DNA of 64,000 bases from Rhizophagus irregularis (Eukaryota; Glomeromycota; Glomeromycetes; Glomerales; Glomeraceae). The position numbers were made by a program, and so were the translations under genes. Of this stretch, positions 33,000 through 44,180 are shown piece by piece; position 1 is the stretch's first letter; each line of letters opens with the position of its first letter. The notes under the pieces were generated by a model, which was not told where the DNA came from, searched no databases, and saw nothing but the letters and a program-made list of their open reading frames with translations. The stretch is taken from contig NC_089459.1 of NCBI RefSeq assembly GCF_026210795.1, forward strand, positions 1,922,001 through 1,986,000, written 5' to 3'.

Positions 33000-35980
33000 T
33001 GTATATCTTGTTTCTGGGGGCTCACGGAATAAAAACCCGAGGGCTGAAGGCGATTAACATTGTCGTATGATACCAAGAAGCCTTTGATACAGAATTTTGA
33101 TTACTTTTAGTTTAGCGATCTTCCTCGCAAGACTCAAAGTGGTTTTACGCCTGGCGATCTTGAAAATTGCGAAGTCCTCGGCCTTTCATAACATATGCTT
33201 TTGACGTTATATTAATTTATGTGATAGGCCCTGTGCCCAACAAAGCATTTTCATATTCCTCTCGTGTTTGTTCAGGGGAAAAAGAAAAGAGGTGGCAGTT
33301 TGCGTATTTATTTCTTTCGATTTTTTTCTGTCACACAAGCACAGCAGCGGTCTCGGATGGCGATCACTAAGAATTCCGACTTGCTGAAATCAGTAGCTAT
33401 TATTTCAGTTTTTATTTTCCGCGGTCTCCGTCTCAGAGTCGTAATCGGAATCAGGATCTGGGTCAGAGTCTTCCGAGTCCGTTTCGCCTATTTCTCGCAT
33501 CTAATCTGTCCGATTCTTGCCTCAATGCAATTCTTGTAAGAAGGCTAAGATATTGTGTGGTTGCACGATCCTGGAAGCATGCTTAGTTCCTATGTCCTTA
33601 GATCTTTCGGAAGAGTCTTATGGGTCTTAGAAAGGTGCTAAATGGCTTTGTACTACGCTTCCCACTTTCACTAAAGACAGGATCACGCAACTAATGGCAT
33701 CTTGTATCCAGGTAAGCAAGTCCCTTGCGCGTTTCAGATTCTTCTCCATTGAAGGAATGGTCTGGGCTCAGGATTTTCCTTCCTTTCTCCTCTATTCTTG
33801 ATACTGTATATCCTGTGCAATACCAAGAATACCCTTCTTTATACCATTCTGGTGGATTTGGGATTCGGGTTCATAATGGAAAATCCGAAGAGTCATGACT
33901 TCTGCGGTCCTTACACTCAGCATTATCATTACATCTGCATAGAGGGAAGTTTTAGTAGTGTCGATGTTCTCAATCCTTTTAAGCTCCTTCTTCATGGAGA
34001 AATGTGATTGAATTTTCGCCGGTTTAATCAATCGTTTCTCAATCCGCTTTTCTGGATTTGTTCTTTGGCATAGGTGTTGATAACTTCAGGCTCACCCCAG
34101 CTTCTGCTAATTTTATGCGAAAGTGATTGGCGGGAGCCCCCAGCGACTATTTCATTTTCATCGTTACTTTTTGGGCCCAAATCGAGTGTATGGAGGTGGA
34201 TGACATATTTATCGCCAGTTTCAACGTAATATTTCGCCCTTTCCTAGTGAGCTTCTCTTTCCCTTCGTCCGGTACGAAAGCTTTTACCTGCTCCTTTCTG
34301 AATGAGCGTCTTCTAAGGGCGTTGTCTTTAATGCACTTGCGGGCTTTCCAATCGGGAAGAAAAGTTCCAAGTTCCTTACTCCTTAGCATGTTCGCTTAAT
34401 TGCTCCGGGGTGGAGTCGACCGACAAATTGTACTTCTCTAAAACCATCCCTAAAGCGGAGACGAAGTCGTTGGTCTTTGGCTTTCGGGATCTTTGAACAG
34501 TTATTTTAGTAGCCAGAGTTATTACTCGGTTGGATATATTAGCCTAGTTATTTTTCAATTCGGAAACCGGAAAATCGAAAATTATAATGGGAGGCCTCTT
34601 CTATTTGCCTTTACCATACACTCCTCATCGGTATCGAACCAGGGTGATATTACTCCTTTATCTTCATGAGGATCTTCTCCCTCTTTTGCATAATCACACA
34701 TTCGTGCATCCTTTTCCATTCTGTCGCGGCAAGTAGTAGGCTCAGGATTGGGCTTGACCACAGGTTCCAGTTTCGCAACTGTACAGTATGTTCGATAGTT
34801 TAAGGAGGTTCAACTTCGGCTTTAGTTTCGGACTTCACAACTGCAGATTTAGCAGGCTCATCCACGACAGAATCGGAAGTATTGTCGCCTGGGCATGTTT
34901 TCTTGATTTCATCAGTGCTAGATGCGTCCGATGCTGGTTTAAGCGTTGATTCTGAAACTTTGAAAATGGGGAGCCCTGCGGACTTGTTATCGGGTAAGTT
35001 AGCTTAGGCGTTTCAGAGAATTCTTCGAAATCGCCCAGGCCAGATTCACTATAATTTGAAGCGGTCAAGAATTATAATGCCACTCTCTCTTCCCACTTCC
35101 TGTTTACCTACGCTCAATATTTTTCTCCAATATTTTCTTACCGAAAATGTTACTGGAAAATGTTTTTTTACCGCTACTACACACCATTCGAGGTACTTTT
35201 GATATAATTCATTACAACTTGGATTGTCTACTTTATCCTCAGCTCAAGGAGTAACATAGTCAATTATAAATCGAATCGTTTCTACTTTCATTTTAGTTAC
35301 AGGACTTTTTCTTGGACTCCATTTTGATAATCACGGCTAAGAAGGTATGACATGTCAAAATATGTATTATCTCTACAATGTGCGGATACGTCAAAACAAC
35401 TGTTCGCATATCTTTCTATTTTCAGTGGAGCATCATGATTACTCGTAACCATAAACGCAGAGAAATCATTTATTTGTATGGTTTCAAGGCCTTTTCGTTC
35501 TATAGCCACCCTCCCATTTGTTATGAGGTCTTTAAGATGGTCATTAAATCTATGCCATTCTCACTAGACTTAAATACCCATGTTGTTATATCTCCTTTCT
35601 GAATACAGGCAACTGTAGCCTGGTTTGCTTCATAAACTTCAACACGAGAATATTTTTTACATGAATTATACATATCTAATAAGTCGCCCCATACAAAATG
35701 GTCATTTGGGTCTGAAATTCTGAGTCGGTTTAATTTAACAGGAATTAATGAATCTGTTTCTCTGGAGGCAAGCTTTAATGAGGGTTTTCTCCCTCCCAAC
35801 TCATTTTTTGCATTCTTGCTGGTATGTTTCCGATCAGTGTGATGGGGAGATACGCGATAATAGAAATATGTCAGGAGTGCCATCAGATGGATATGAGAGA
35901 TTATATCCTTTGATCTTCTTTTCTTTAAGCAGTTTCTCTACAATTCAAACTCATGGTTTTGCCATTTTCATCATATAGGA
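33000..35980 (-). mobile_element. Fossil element with D5-like primase-helicase and tyrosine-recombinase-like parts
   Basis: Broken copy; only fragments are readable. At about 35300-35880 the minus strand resembles the C-terminal half of a D5/SF3-type helicase (words FSAFMVTSNHDAPLKIE and SCFDVSAHCRDNTYFD). About 34830-35250 holds a region rich in acidic and Pro/Ser words. At about 33790-34390 there are fragments recalling a tyrosine-recombinase region. This combination occurs in several virus-like or self-replicating mobile elements of fungi; the exact family is not settled. Ends and terminal repeats were not found. Many breaks suggest an old insertion. Confidence 0.4.
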
Positions 35981-36449
35981 TGGCTTGATTTGTATTTTTT
36001 ATTTCAGGAACAACTTGGAGAGGACTCTCTATGGTTGGCTGACTCTATACATTATAATGATGCCAGCCTGAATTAAAGTTGTTTGTCGAGATTAGTAAAT
36101 TTTATCATGTCGAAATTGTCAAAATTATTTTTACCATTTTTGCAATAACCTTTTTATTTTTGGCAAGCAACTTTAACTTGAATTATCATAATCTGGATTG
36201 ATTGTAATTTTTTTTTAAAAAAAAATTTATCAATATATAACTTTATAAAATAGTAACTATATTTTTATTGCTTAAAGTCATACTTTCTTATATTTTATAT
36301 TGTTTATAATAAAAAATTTTCAAAAACCGCATTTTATCAGTTAGTACTTTATACAAGAATTCCAGTTTTTTATTGGTTGAATTTCAGATCATATAATATA
36401 GAATCAGAAAATTGAAACAAAATCATATAATTATTAAGTATAGATTTTT

Positions 36450-36830
36450 AGCGCTATAGATTATAGAAATCTTTTTTAGATTGATTGGAAGGAAAAGCTT
36501 CAGGAATTTGATCATCAAGTTGGTGTTTATTACTACTAAATAATTTTTCGAGTCATAAGCTAGAAAATCTAACTCTTTTATACTGTATGTTGATGTTTAT
36601 TTTTTACCTACTAACACAACATCAAAACTTCAATCAATGGATGCTGAAATAATTATGGCTTTTAAAAAACATTATTGGCATTATCATATTAGGTTATTAT
36701 AAATTTTTAAATTTATTATTTTATTATTTTCATAAATCAATTACTGAACTTTTTTATTTTAGGTGGATGTTAGAGCAAGTTGAAGCGGGCCAGCTTGTAC
36801 AAGATTTAAAATGAATGTTTTACAAGCTGT
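36450..36830 (+). pseudogene. pogo/Tigger-like DDE transposase, 5' visible part
   Basis: Readable words in order: WKEKLQEFDHQVGVYY, NNFSSHKLENLTLLY, then NTTSKLQSMDAEIIMAFKKHY and, across a likely intron with GT-AG ends, WMLEQVEAGQLVQDLKMNVLQAV. The ---NFSSH and PTNTTS-LQ-MD--II--FK-HY blocks are hallmarks of the Tc5/pogo/CENP-B group of DDE transposases. Stops interrupt the frame. The product would cut and paste its own DNA; this copy is dead. It continues at 37715 after an insertion. Confidence 0.75.
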
Positions 36831-37714
36831 TACGCGAATTTTTGCGCATGTGATTTCCGATATTATATGATGATCCGATGAAATTCGGTACATTTGTGTA
36901 CATGTCGATTGGTGATATTATGTGCCGATTTATATCGATATACAACTGTTGGTTTGTGTACACCAGATTAACCTAATAGAAGATATTGATTTTATTTATT
37001 TTATTTTATTATTTTTATATAAGTAGTATTATTATATTGTCCATATCATTATTGTTTATATTATTTATTTTCTTTATTTGTATTGTTTATATATATATAA
37101 GATTTTATTAGAAGTTATTGTAGGGAAATTAGCTCAATAGTAATTAACCGTCTAAAATTGTCATTTGTACTTAATTAAAAGTGGCTTACAATTGTATTGA
37201 TATATATCACGATGAAACTTTGACAATAGAAAATCAATAACCATCAATAGACGTCTATAGATTAGATTTCGCCCTGATAACAGAAAAAAAAAGAGATGAC
37301 AGTTAGATATAAATAGACCTTATTTTAACTCTTTGATAAAGCAGTTACCATATAGCTATTTTTTGTAATTATTTATCGTTAAATATCTTTAAGATATATT
37401 TTCTATTCTTTTCTGTCACTTTTTATCACCTGGTTGTAAAGATCCGAATTTACACCTGTTTAATAAAATCGTTATATTTGGTCAATATCACACGTTGTTC
37501 CTAACAGTCATATAATAGTTGTTGTTATAACTATTGCGTAATTCCAGTTATCGTATTTTATAGTGTTTACCTTGACGATTCTTAACGAACAATACCGGAA
37601 GTACCTTGGATAGGTAGTATTGAGTAAGAATTTTGTTGGTATTCGTGTAGTTATACGATATAAGTCATCCGCCATTCGTCCCTTAATTACCACCATTATT
37701 CGGTAACAAAGCAA
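36831..37714. other. About 0.9-kb insertion that splits the transposase
   Basis: The transposase frame leaves off after VLQAV at about 36822 and resumes with AIQYIIR at about 37707, so roughly 880 bp were added. Near the ends the words TTACGCGAAT and ATTCGGTAA could be short inverted termini, but this is weak. The inside is AT-rich without coding potential; 37130-37170 resembles a tRNA 5' half (GGGAAATTAGCTCAATAGT). Confidence 0.5.
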
Positions 37715-38130
37715 TCCAATACATTATTCGGCCAATACTATTCAAAATTATTGGAATCATACTGAAATTCTTCCCAATACTTTTCCTCCGGATGACATTT
37801 ATGAAGATGATATTGATGATGAGCTTGGTAAAGCAATTGAAGCTCTAACAGAATGCAAGTAAAGGAATTTTTAACTATTCCTGATGAAGACATAGTTTAT
37901 TTGATTCCAGAATCAAATTATTTCAGATTATTTAAAAGTGGGTCAGATGCAGATCATCTAGATGAAGTAGACGATAGTACCGAAGTAGAAACTATTTGCA
38001 TTAACGAAGCATTAAAAGCTTAAAAACTGTACATACATTTTTAATTCAACAAGAGAATGCAAGTGGTTATATGAAATTAATGGATAATTTATTAAAAGGG
38101 AACAAATTAATTCAATGCTATAGATAAATA
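37715..38130 (+). pseudogene. pogo/Tigger-like DDE transposase, 3' part
   Basis: This part continues the gene split by the preceding insertion. It reads NWNHTEILPNTFPPDDIY (the usual NCWNHT---P block), an acidic linker with EDDIDDELGKAIEAL, then FRLFKSGSDADHLDEVDD and a C-terminal LKTVHTFLIQQENASGYMKL. The layout matches the C-termini of pogo-type transposases. Frame changes and stops are present. Confidence 0.68.
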
Positions 38131-39682
38131 TTTTAGATAGGATTAATTTTCGGATTTCTTAATAATAATAAATAAATATAGTAATCGTTAAAATCATTAT
38201 ATAAATAAATCACGTGTCAATTTTATAAATGCACACTTGTACCAATCCCAAGGGGGGTGCATTTATGGACTGTAATTAATTGTTAATTTAATATTAGTCT
38301 TATAAAATTTAAAAAATCGGACTGGTGAAATCATCGGTGGTGACAATCACCACTGGTGACATTTTGACATTCTCAAATTTTAATATTAAAAAGAGTGTAT
38401 TATGAACTTCTTATAAATAAAATTTCAGCTTCTTAACATTTATAGTTATTGAGATATTCAGATTTTTATCCGCGTAAATTTTTTCTTATATTGCGTAATT
38501 TCATCATTATTTTTTTTTTAAAAAAAAATAGTTCTAACCTAATAAATAAACGCAATCAAATACTCGACGAGCATTTCAAATGATGCATGTTCAATTAATA
38601 TATTACGTATAACGGTAGCCCAAAGGATCTGGTCAACAGGATTACGGGAGTCGTAAAGGTGGATTAATTCATGGAAACTTCATATGGACAATTCATTGTT
38701 TGAAACTGGTTTGACTAGAGGAAGGAAAAATAGTATGGTTCAAATCATGAATAAATTCCTTTCGCCGATTAAATGACGGGATTTGTTTATAGGAATGATA
38801 ATCACCTATCAAACGTACTTAATTTTTATAATCATGTATTAAAATTTCCTAATTTTTAGGAATTTTACTGAATTAGGAATTTTTTTTTAGGAAAAATATA
38901 TGATTATATTTAGAATTCCTAAAAATTAGGAAATTTTTTTAGGAAAAATACATGATTATTTAATTTTTATCGTAGTTTTGGTTAATTATTTAAATATTTA
39001 GTATTGAAATATGTAACATGATATAAGGCCATTTCTCTTGTCCGAAATGAAGATATTCGTCAGTGCACTGAACAACTAGTGTTTTTATTATACAGTATAT
39101 CGTTATTTTGTGACCTGTTATTTTGTTTGTATGAACAGTTGATATTATTTATTATGCTATGTACAACATAAAAAAACGAGCTTGTTTTGGGATTGAAATA
39201 TCTGGAGAGAACTTTATGAATAAGATGGAAATGATGCATCTTTATGTTTATACACTATAAATAGTTATTGCATTTTAAATTTCCCAATGGTTAAAATGTT
39301 ATAAATTTGGAAAATATTAAAGAAATATAAGTATATACAGGAAATTGTTTATTTGACGTATACACTTATTTAGCATTTAAATTTAAAATTTAAAAACATT
39401 TTTTTTTTCCCATTATGTAAATTATGTAAAATAAAAATTAAATATGATATATTATATTTTATTTATTAAAATTTTATTGCAAATTAAATGTTTGGAGGAA
39501 AAAAAAATAATAATTTATATTTATTTAAATATAATATTGTATGTTTTCGGTTAAATGGTGATTTGGGTAAAGGCGAAATGGAAGCTGCTAAACGGAGTCT
39601 ATTAATTTCATGTATATATATATACTGTATATTATATACATACATATATATATATATACTCGGTCTGCTAATAATCTAACTA
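38131..39682. other. AT-rich intergenic region with a foldback and a TA microsatellite
   Basis: No gene supported. It holds the foldback at 38828-38959, a T-run/A-run palindrome at 38511-38529, and a (TA)n tract at about 39612-39659. Confidence 0.55.
38828..38959. repeat. Foldback element, about 130 bp
   Basis: TAATCATGTATT at the left end pairs with AATACATGATTA at the right end, and internal CCTAATTTTTAGG and CCTAAAAATTAGG words allow a long hairpin. TTAATTTTTA flanks both sides, a possible target duplication. Probably a short MITE. Confidence 0.6.
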
Positions 39683-40024
39683 AGGCCAGACCAATTGGAT
39701 TTTCTGTTTAACAAGAGATTTTATTGAAAAAAGAGAGGGAGGGGAGGGGCCAAAAATAATTTACAAAATTTTTTAAATTATTTTACTATTAAAATTTTGA
39801 AAATAAGAGAGGAAAAGTAATAAAAAAAAAATCTAAAAATTAGATTTCCATGGGGGGATTATATAAAAAAATTTTTTTTTTTAATATCTATATGAAACCA
39901 AAATTTTTGAGGAGGGGTGGGAGGGGATTTAAAAAAAACTGATAAAATTTTGCTTTTTTTTGGTGTCTATTTAAATTTTTTTGGGTGAGGTTTTGTTAAA
40001 CAGAAAATCAAATTGGTCCGGCCT
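39683..40024. mobile_element. 342-bp MITE with about 32-bp terminal inverted repeats
   Basis: The left end AGGCCAGACCAATTGGATTT continues into TCTGTTTAACAA; the right end is its complement with two mismatches (TTGTTAAACAGAAAATC, then GGTCCGGCCT). The inside is G/A- and T-rich, non-coding. A target duplication could not be decided. Class II element without transposase; superfamily unknown. Confidence 0.82.
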
Positions 40025-40080
40025 AATTGTGTGAAATATAAAATTTCCTAATAAATATTGCTAGAATTTAAGATCACATT

Positions 40081-40533
40081 TCACATTTTCCGTTCGGTGA
40101 TGGGTATATCGATAAATTCATCGAACAAACGTTTATATTCTTCATCAAGGTTATTTGTATTATCAGATGGTTGATTTGATGAACCTTCATCAGCTTGTCG
40201 AAATGCAATAACATTTGGTCTTAGTCTCTTATAATCCTCAAAAATTTTTGTATATTCATCTTTAACTTTTTCCGAGGCGATTTTCCAAAGTGATGAAAAA
40301 TAATTTTCACGACTTTCTTTCCTTCTTTTTTTTTTAACTTTGAATGCTTCGCTACAATCAATCATAAAAATCATATACGAATTTTTTAAAGGACGTTTAT
40401 ATTTTCGTTTGATACTTCGATCAATTATCTCTTGAGCAGTTGATACTTTAATCTTGTGAAATTTATCAGGTTCTGTAAGAACAATGACGCAAGAAATTTC
40501 GGGAATAAGATACACTTCGTTTGTTTTGAGCAT
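40081..40533 (-). CDS. Type B HMG-like protein, short form
   Basis: Single exon of 150 codons; start at 40533 lies 46 bp downstream of a TATATAAAC word. The core is recognisable: IKVSTAQEIIDRSIKRKY, PLKNSYMIFMIDCSEAFKV and SLWKIASEKVKDEYTKIFE. Where sisters have AKSEKKFRQNSECFKD it carries a shorter, Lys/Arg-rich segment (KKKRRKES), so the centre of the domain is altered by a small deletion or slippage. The N-terminus is also shorter. It is divergent from the type A gene at 41494. Confidence 0.7.
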   Translation of the reverse strand: MLKTNEVYLIPEISCVIVLTEPDKFHKIKVSTAQEIIDRSIKRKYKRPLKNSYMIFMIDCSEAFKVKKKRRKESRENYFSSLWKIASEKVKDEYTKIFEDYKRLRPNVIAFRQADEGSSNQPSDNTNNLDEEYKRLFDEFIDIPITERKM

Positions 40534-41493
40534 TTTGGGAGAGAAAATTTTTTGTGGATGGTGGAAAAAAAGTTACGTGTTTATATACAAAAGATCGGCA
40601 ACTTATCAAAAATGATCTGAAACCTATTAACCAAATTAATATATTTCAAGACAATTAATAAAATCAAATTTTTTTATAATACCTTGAGATTTAGTACGAC
40701 TACTTCCAGTAACACAAATGATTTTGCGTAATTTCTCATGAAAAAAGATTCTTTTTTAAACCATCAAAACAAATTTATAAGCTGTTCGTATATTGTATGT
40801 ATTTTTGTCCTCTCTATAAACTTTTCCTAGATCACTAAGAAGATTATGAATTTCGTTTTTGGAATCATTAAATTAAAAATTATGCATGTTCACGTGAAGA
40901 GTGATGTTTATGTAAAGCACAATAATACACCTTCATAACAGGTAAATGATATTAATCTTAAACCACGTAGTATTTTCGGAGTATAAAGAAGAAATGCAAG
41001 AAACACGTACTTTGCATCCTTTAAAAGGCCGCGAAAAAAAGTGTTTTCGTAATAAACAGATCGACAAAAACTTATCCAAAATTTGAGCTCAAGACATTAG
41101 TAAAATTAATCATTTTCATAATACCTTGAGATTCCTAGTACGACTACCCCCAGTAACACCAAATAACTTCTGATAAAAAAAACTTCCGTTATAAACTTGT
41201 TAGAATATTAAAAGACAGTAAATTCACCGCATTAATTATCACAATAAGTACTATATTATAACTATTTATATTATACATTCGGTGTGACAGTTAAATCTAG
41301 TGAATCAAAAAATTCTCACTCTCATGTGATATTACGCAATTTCTGCCGCAGTGTCAATTTGCAAATAAATACGCTTCGTTTTTTTTCAGTTCCTTTTTAC
41401 ATTCCTTTCTGCATCTTATCAGACTGAAAATATTTTTTTTTCTTTTTTTTCTTTTTTTTCTTTTTTTCTTTTTTATAATTTAACGTGATAAAA
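40534..41493. other. Shared upstream region of a divergent A/B pair, with a duplicated block
   Basis: 960 bp between start codons. ATAATACCTTGAGATT-TAGTACGACTAC-(T/C)CCAGTAACAC occurs at about 40676 and again at about 41119, so a block of at least 70 bp is duplicated about 443 bp apart. A long pyrimidine tract of T-runs split by C (41432-41474) directly precedes the type A start. Confidence 0.6.
40579..40587 (-). promoter_or_regulatory. TATA-like element TATATAAAC
   Basis: 46 bp upstream of the start codon at 40533 on the minus strand. Confidence 0.55.
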
Positions 41494-42064
41494 ATGCAGT
41501 GTTTTTATAACTTTAAAAAGGACACGTCTGAAAAACAAATCATAGTTTTAAAACCAAATTATGAGTTTTTAATGTGGAAACTCCAAATTAACACCCCAAA
41601 AAATATGAACAATATTATGAACCCACTCTCTCTCTTTTACGATCATTATGCAGAAGCAACGAAGAATTACTCACAAAAAAAATCTATTGAAAAATTTAAG
41701 TCAGAAATTATCAAGGCTTGGAATAATGCAGATAGAGAAGTTCGTATAAAATACAATGAACTTGCTTCACTGCTTTTTAATGCAATGCAAATTAATAATT
41801 TAGGTATTTATGGAGAAATTTTCTTTTTTTACTTTTTTTTATTTTATTTTTTTTTTTAAAAAAAATTAATTAGATGCTTATTTGATAGGGATGAATTTTG
41901 CTATGAAAGTCTATTTCAAACCTGAAATTGAAATCTTTTTTGATAAAAGAATAAATACATCAAAGACTCTTTTGAATTTGCCGAAAAAGCAAAAAGTTTA
42001 TTTAATTTTGTGTGAAGTAATTTCGGATACAAAATCAGTATTTATAAAATTATTAATTCAATAG
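41494..42064 (+). CDS. Type A HMG-like protein with second exon
   Basis: Start chosen at 41494 (MQCFYNFKKDTSEK) because the sister at 52544 begins MRCLYNFDKDTSEK; an in-frame ATG at 41485 precedes it. Exon 1 (41494-41803) has IIVLKPNYEFLMWKL, then LSLFYDHYAEA and EIIKAWNNADREVRIKYNEL, and ends in a phase-1 donor after AATAATTTAG. Exon 2 (41874-42064) reads DAYLIGMNFAMKVYFKPE onward and ends VFIKLLIQ. The intron ends in a T10-A8 palindrome just before the acceptor. Exon 2 resembles exon 2 of the gene at 48839 only weakly. Confidence 0.72.
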
Positions 42065-43066
42065 ATTAATTAATATGTTTAAATTTTTATTTATGTACTT
42101 TATATATTTTTATTTATGTTTTTTATTTGTTTTATTTATGGTTTAATTTATGTTTTATTCTTCTCTGTGTGTTTTTTTTTATTTTGTATGTTCCTTACTT
42201 ATGCTTATGCTATAGATCAGTAGATATATGTTATACACAAGATTTTTCTTGTCTTATTTTTTTTATTATAGAATTTTTTTTATTTTTTAAAGGAAAAAAA
42301 AATTAATTTTCGCGTTTTTATTTAGAAAAAAACTAACTTTATTTAAATGGATTAAGTAAAAATTTTGTTCGAATATACGGTAAAACTAATGTTTAACCAA
42401 TTACATTTTAATAATTGTATTTGCTAAAACATACTGTATATAAATTTAACCGATCAGAATACAGAATTGGATAATATTATTAACCGTAAGTGCTATAAGA
42501 TATTATCATGTGATTTCATGATGTTTGAAATAATAGTCTATTAATAGAAAGAATATATAAAATGAAAGATATATTTATATTATTATTACAAACAATATCA
42601 AAAAAAAAAAAAATATCAAATACAATATCAAAATACAACATTAAAAAATCAAGATTGTCATGTCAATATCATATGGGGGTCAATTTATTATGGTGTTAAT
42701 AAACAAAAAAAAAGATTTTCATAGAATATTATACCTACTAATATTCTTAAATAATAGTTTTCGTAGATCAAAGCGCTGTAAAAGTTCGATATTAAAACTA
42801 AAATAAATCACAATAATATTCAAACGGGCATTTTGAAAAAAATTTAATTGATCAATGATTTATTAACATTATACCTTTGCATTATTACATACAAAATGCT
42901 TATACACGTGAGAAACACTTGCGTCACCAAGCAGGTTGTCACACATTATTCAAACTAATAAAAATTAGTAGTGATTTAAAAAAACGTGATACCGGAAATA
43001 ATATATAAATACCCTTATTTCTCAAAATACGTTGCGTTCATTGTCCGTTTTAACTGATGATCAACC
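42065..43066. other. AT-rich intergenic region
   Basis: Nothing beyond T-rich tracts and the promoter word listed separately. Confidence 0.6.
43002..43010 (+). promoter_or_regulatory. TATA-like element TATATAAAT
   Basis: Lies 57 bp before the start of the type B gene at 43067, at a spacing close to that in four sister genes. Confidence 0.55.
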
Positions 43067-44180
43067 ATGCTATCTAAAGTAAAAATTCTTTTAGATAGGA
43101 CCGAACCTTCAAATAGGTTACACGTTCTTGCTCTTGATCTGGAAACTCAAAGTTATTTGAGTATTAAAATTTCCTCCCCCGAAGAAATTATTGAACGTGA
43201 TATTAAACGTAATTATAAAGACATTCTTAATGCATACATGCTATTTATGATTGATTTTCAAACTGCATTCAAAGCAGCAAAAAAATCAAATAAGCAATTT
43301 CGTAGTAATTCAAAGTCATTTAAGAAACCTTTATTATTTTGGGGATCTTCACCAAGCGAAGTCACAGATGAATATAAGAGGATTTTTCAAAATTATAAAA
43401 AATTAAAACCAAAAGTTCGTGATTTCATTCCCTTCCGCCCTAAGGAAAATGCAAATAAAAATAACGATCAACCGGAACTTGAAAAAGGTCAAGATAAATC
43501 GCTAAACGATATAAATAGTTTAACCCCTCAACCAGAAGCTTTTCAATCCGACAATCTCAAAATTGACCAAAATAATTCGCCTAATGATTTTCTTCAACAT
43601 GAATTTATCCGAAACCCTTCTTTTGACTATTTTGATTCTGTATATAATGATGAAAATTTAGGTGTGTGTTAAATAATCTATAATAATATTTTTAGAATAA
43701 TTCATCTTACACAATTTTCAATTTGAAAAATTCTGATATTAGATCAAGATAATTCGTTCAATAGCGCAAATGGTCAACCAGAAACTATTCATTTTGAATC
43801 TTTCGAAAATTCATCAGGTCAAAATAGTTACATAGATTACGTTAATCTTCAATTAGAAACTATTCCTGAAAATGCATATTTAACAATTAATATAGGAGAG
43901 AATGAGAATTTGTTTTATTTGGGTAAATCAATTTAAATAATATTTCATATGCATCATTTTGTCAATGTCTTAATCTGCCTAACATGCAAATAATAATTTC
44001 AATTTGAAAATTTCGATTCTAGATCAAGACGATTCTTCTGACAACACACATAATTTGATTCTTCAGCCACAGTTTAAAAATTTCGAAGCTACATTTCAAA
44101 ACGACAATTATACGAATAATCTTCTCTTTCCATCGGAAACTATTCACTATCCTTTTGCTGATTTCGAAATTGACTATTAG
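43067..44180 (+). CDS. Type B HMG-like protein with three tail exons
   Basis: Exons 43067-43661, 43743-43922 and 44023-44180, joined by phase-1 introns. Exon 1 codes the type B core: KVKILLDRTEPSNRLHVLAL, IKISSPEEIIERDIKRNYK, ILNAYMLFMIDFQTAFKA and WGSSPSEVTDEYKRIFQNYK, and an acidic/Asn tail ending NDENLG. Exons 2 and 3 both start DQD(N/D)S and hold Q-E-I-F-FE words, exon 2 ending GENENLFYLG like the end of exon 1. The upstream intron 3' ends are also alike (AATTTGAAAA-TTC-GAT--TAGATCAAGA), showing duplication of exon with intron. The protein would be about 310 residues. Confidence 0.75.

Noticed and set aside
37130-37170. tRNA-like GGGAAATTAGCTCAATAGT
   Set aside because: A-box-like word only; no anticodon arm, B box or acceptor pairing was found.
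37130-37710. Possible solo LTR
   Set aside because: TG and CA ends could be chosen at will in this AT-rich stretch; no second copy, primer site or flanking duplication supports it.
39488-39679. Open frame of 63 codons
   Set aside because: Runs into a (TA)n microsatellite and has no motif.
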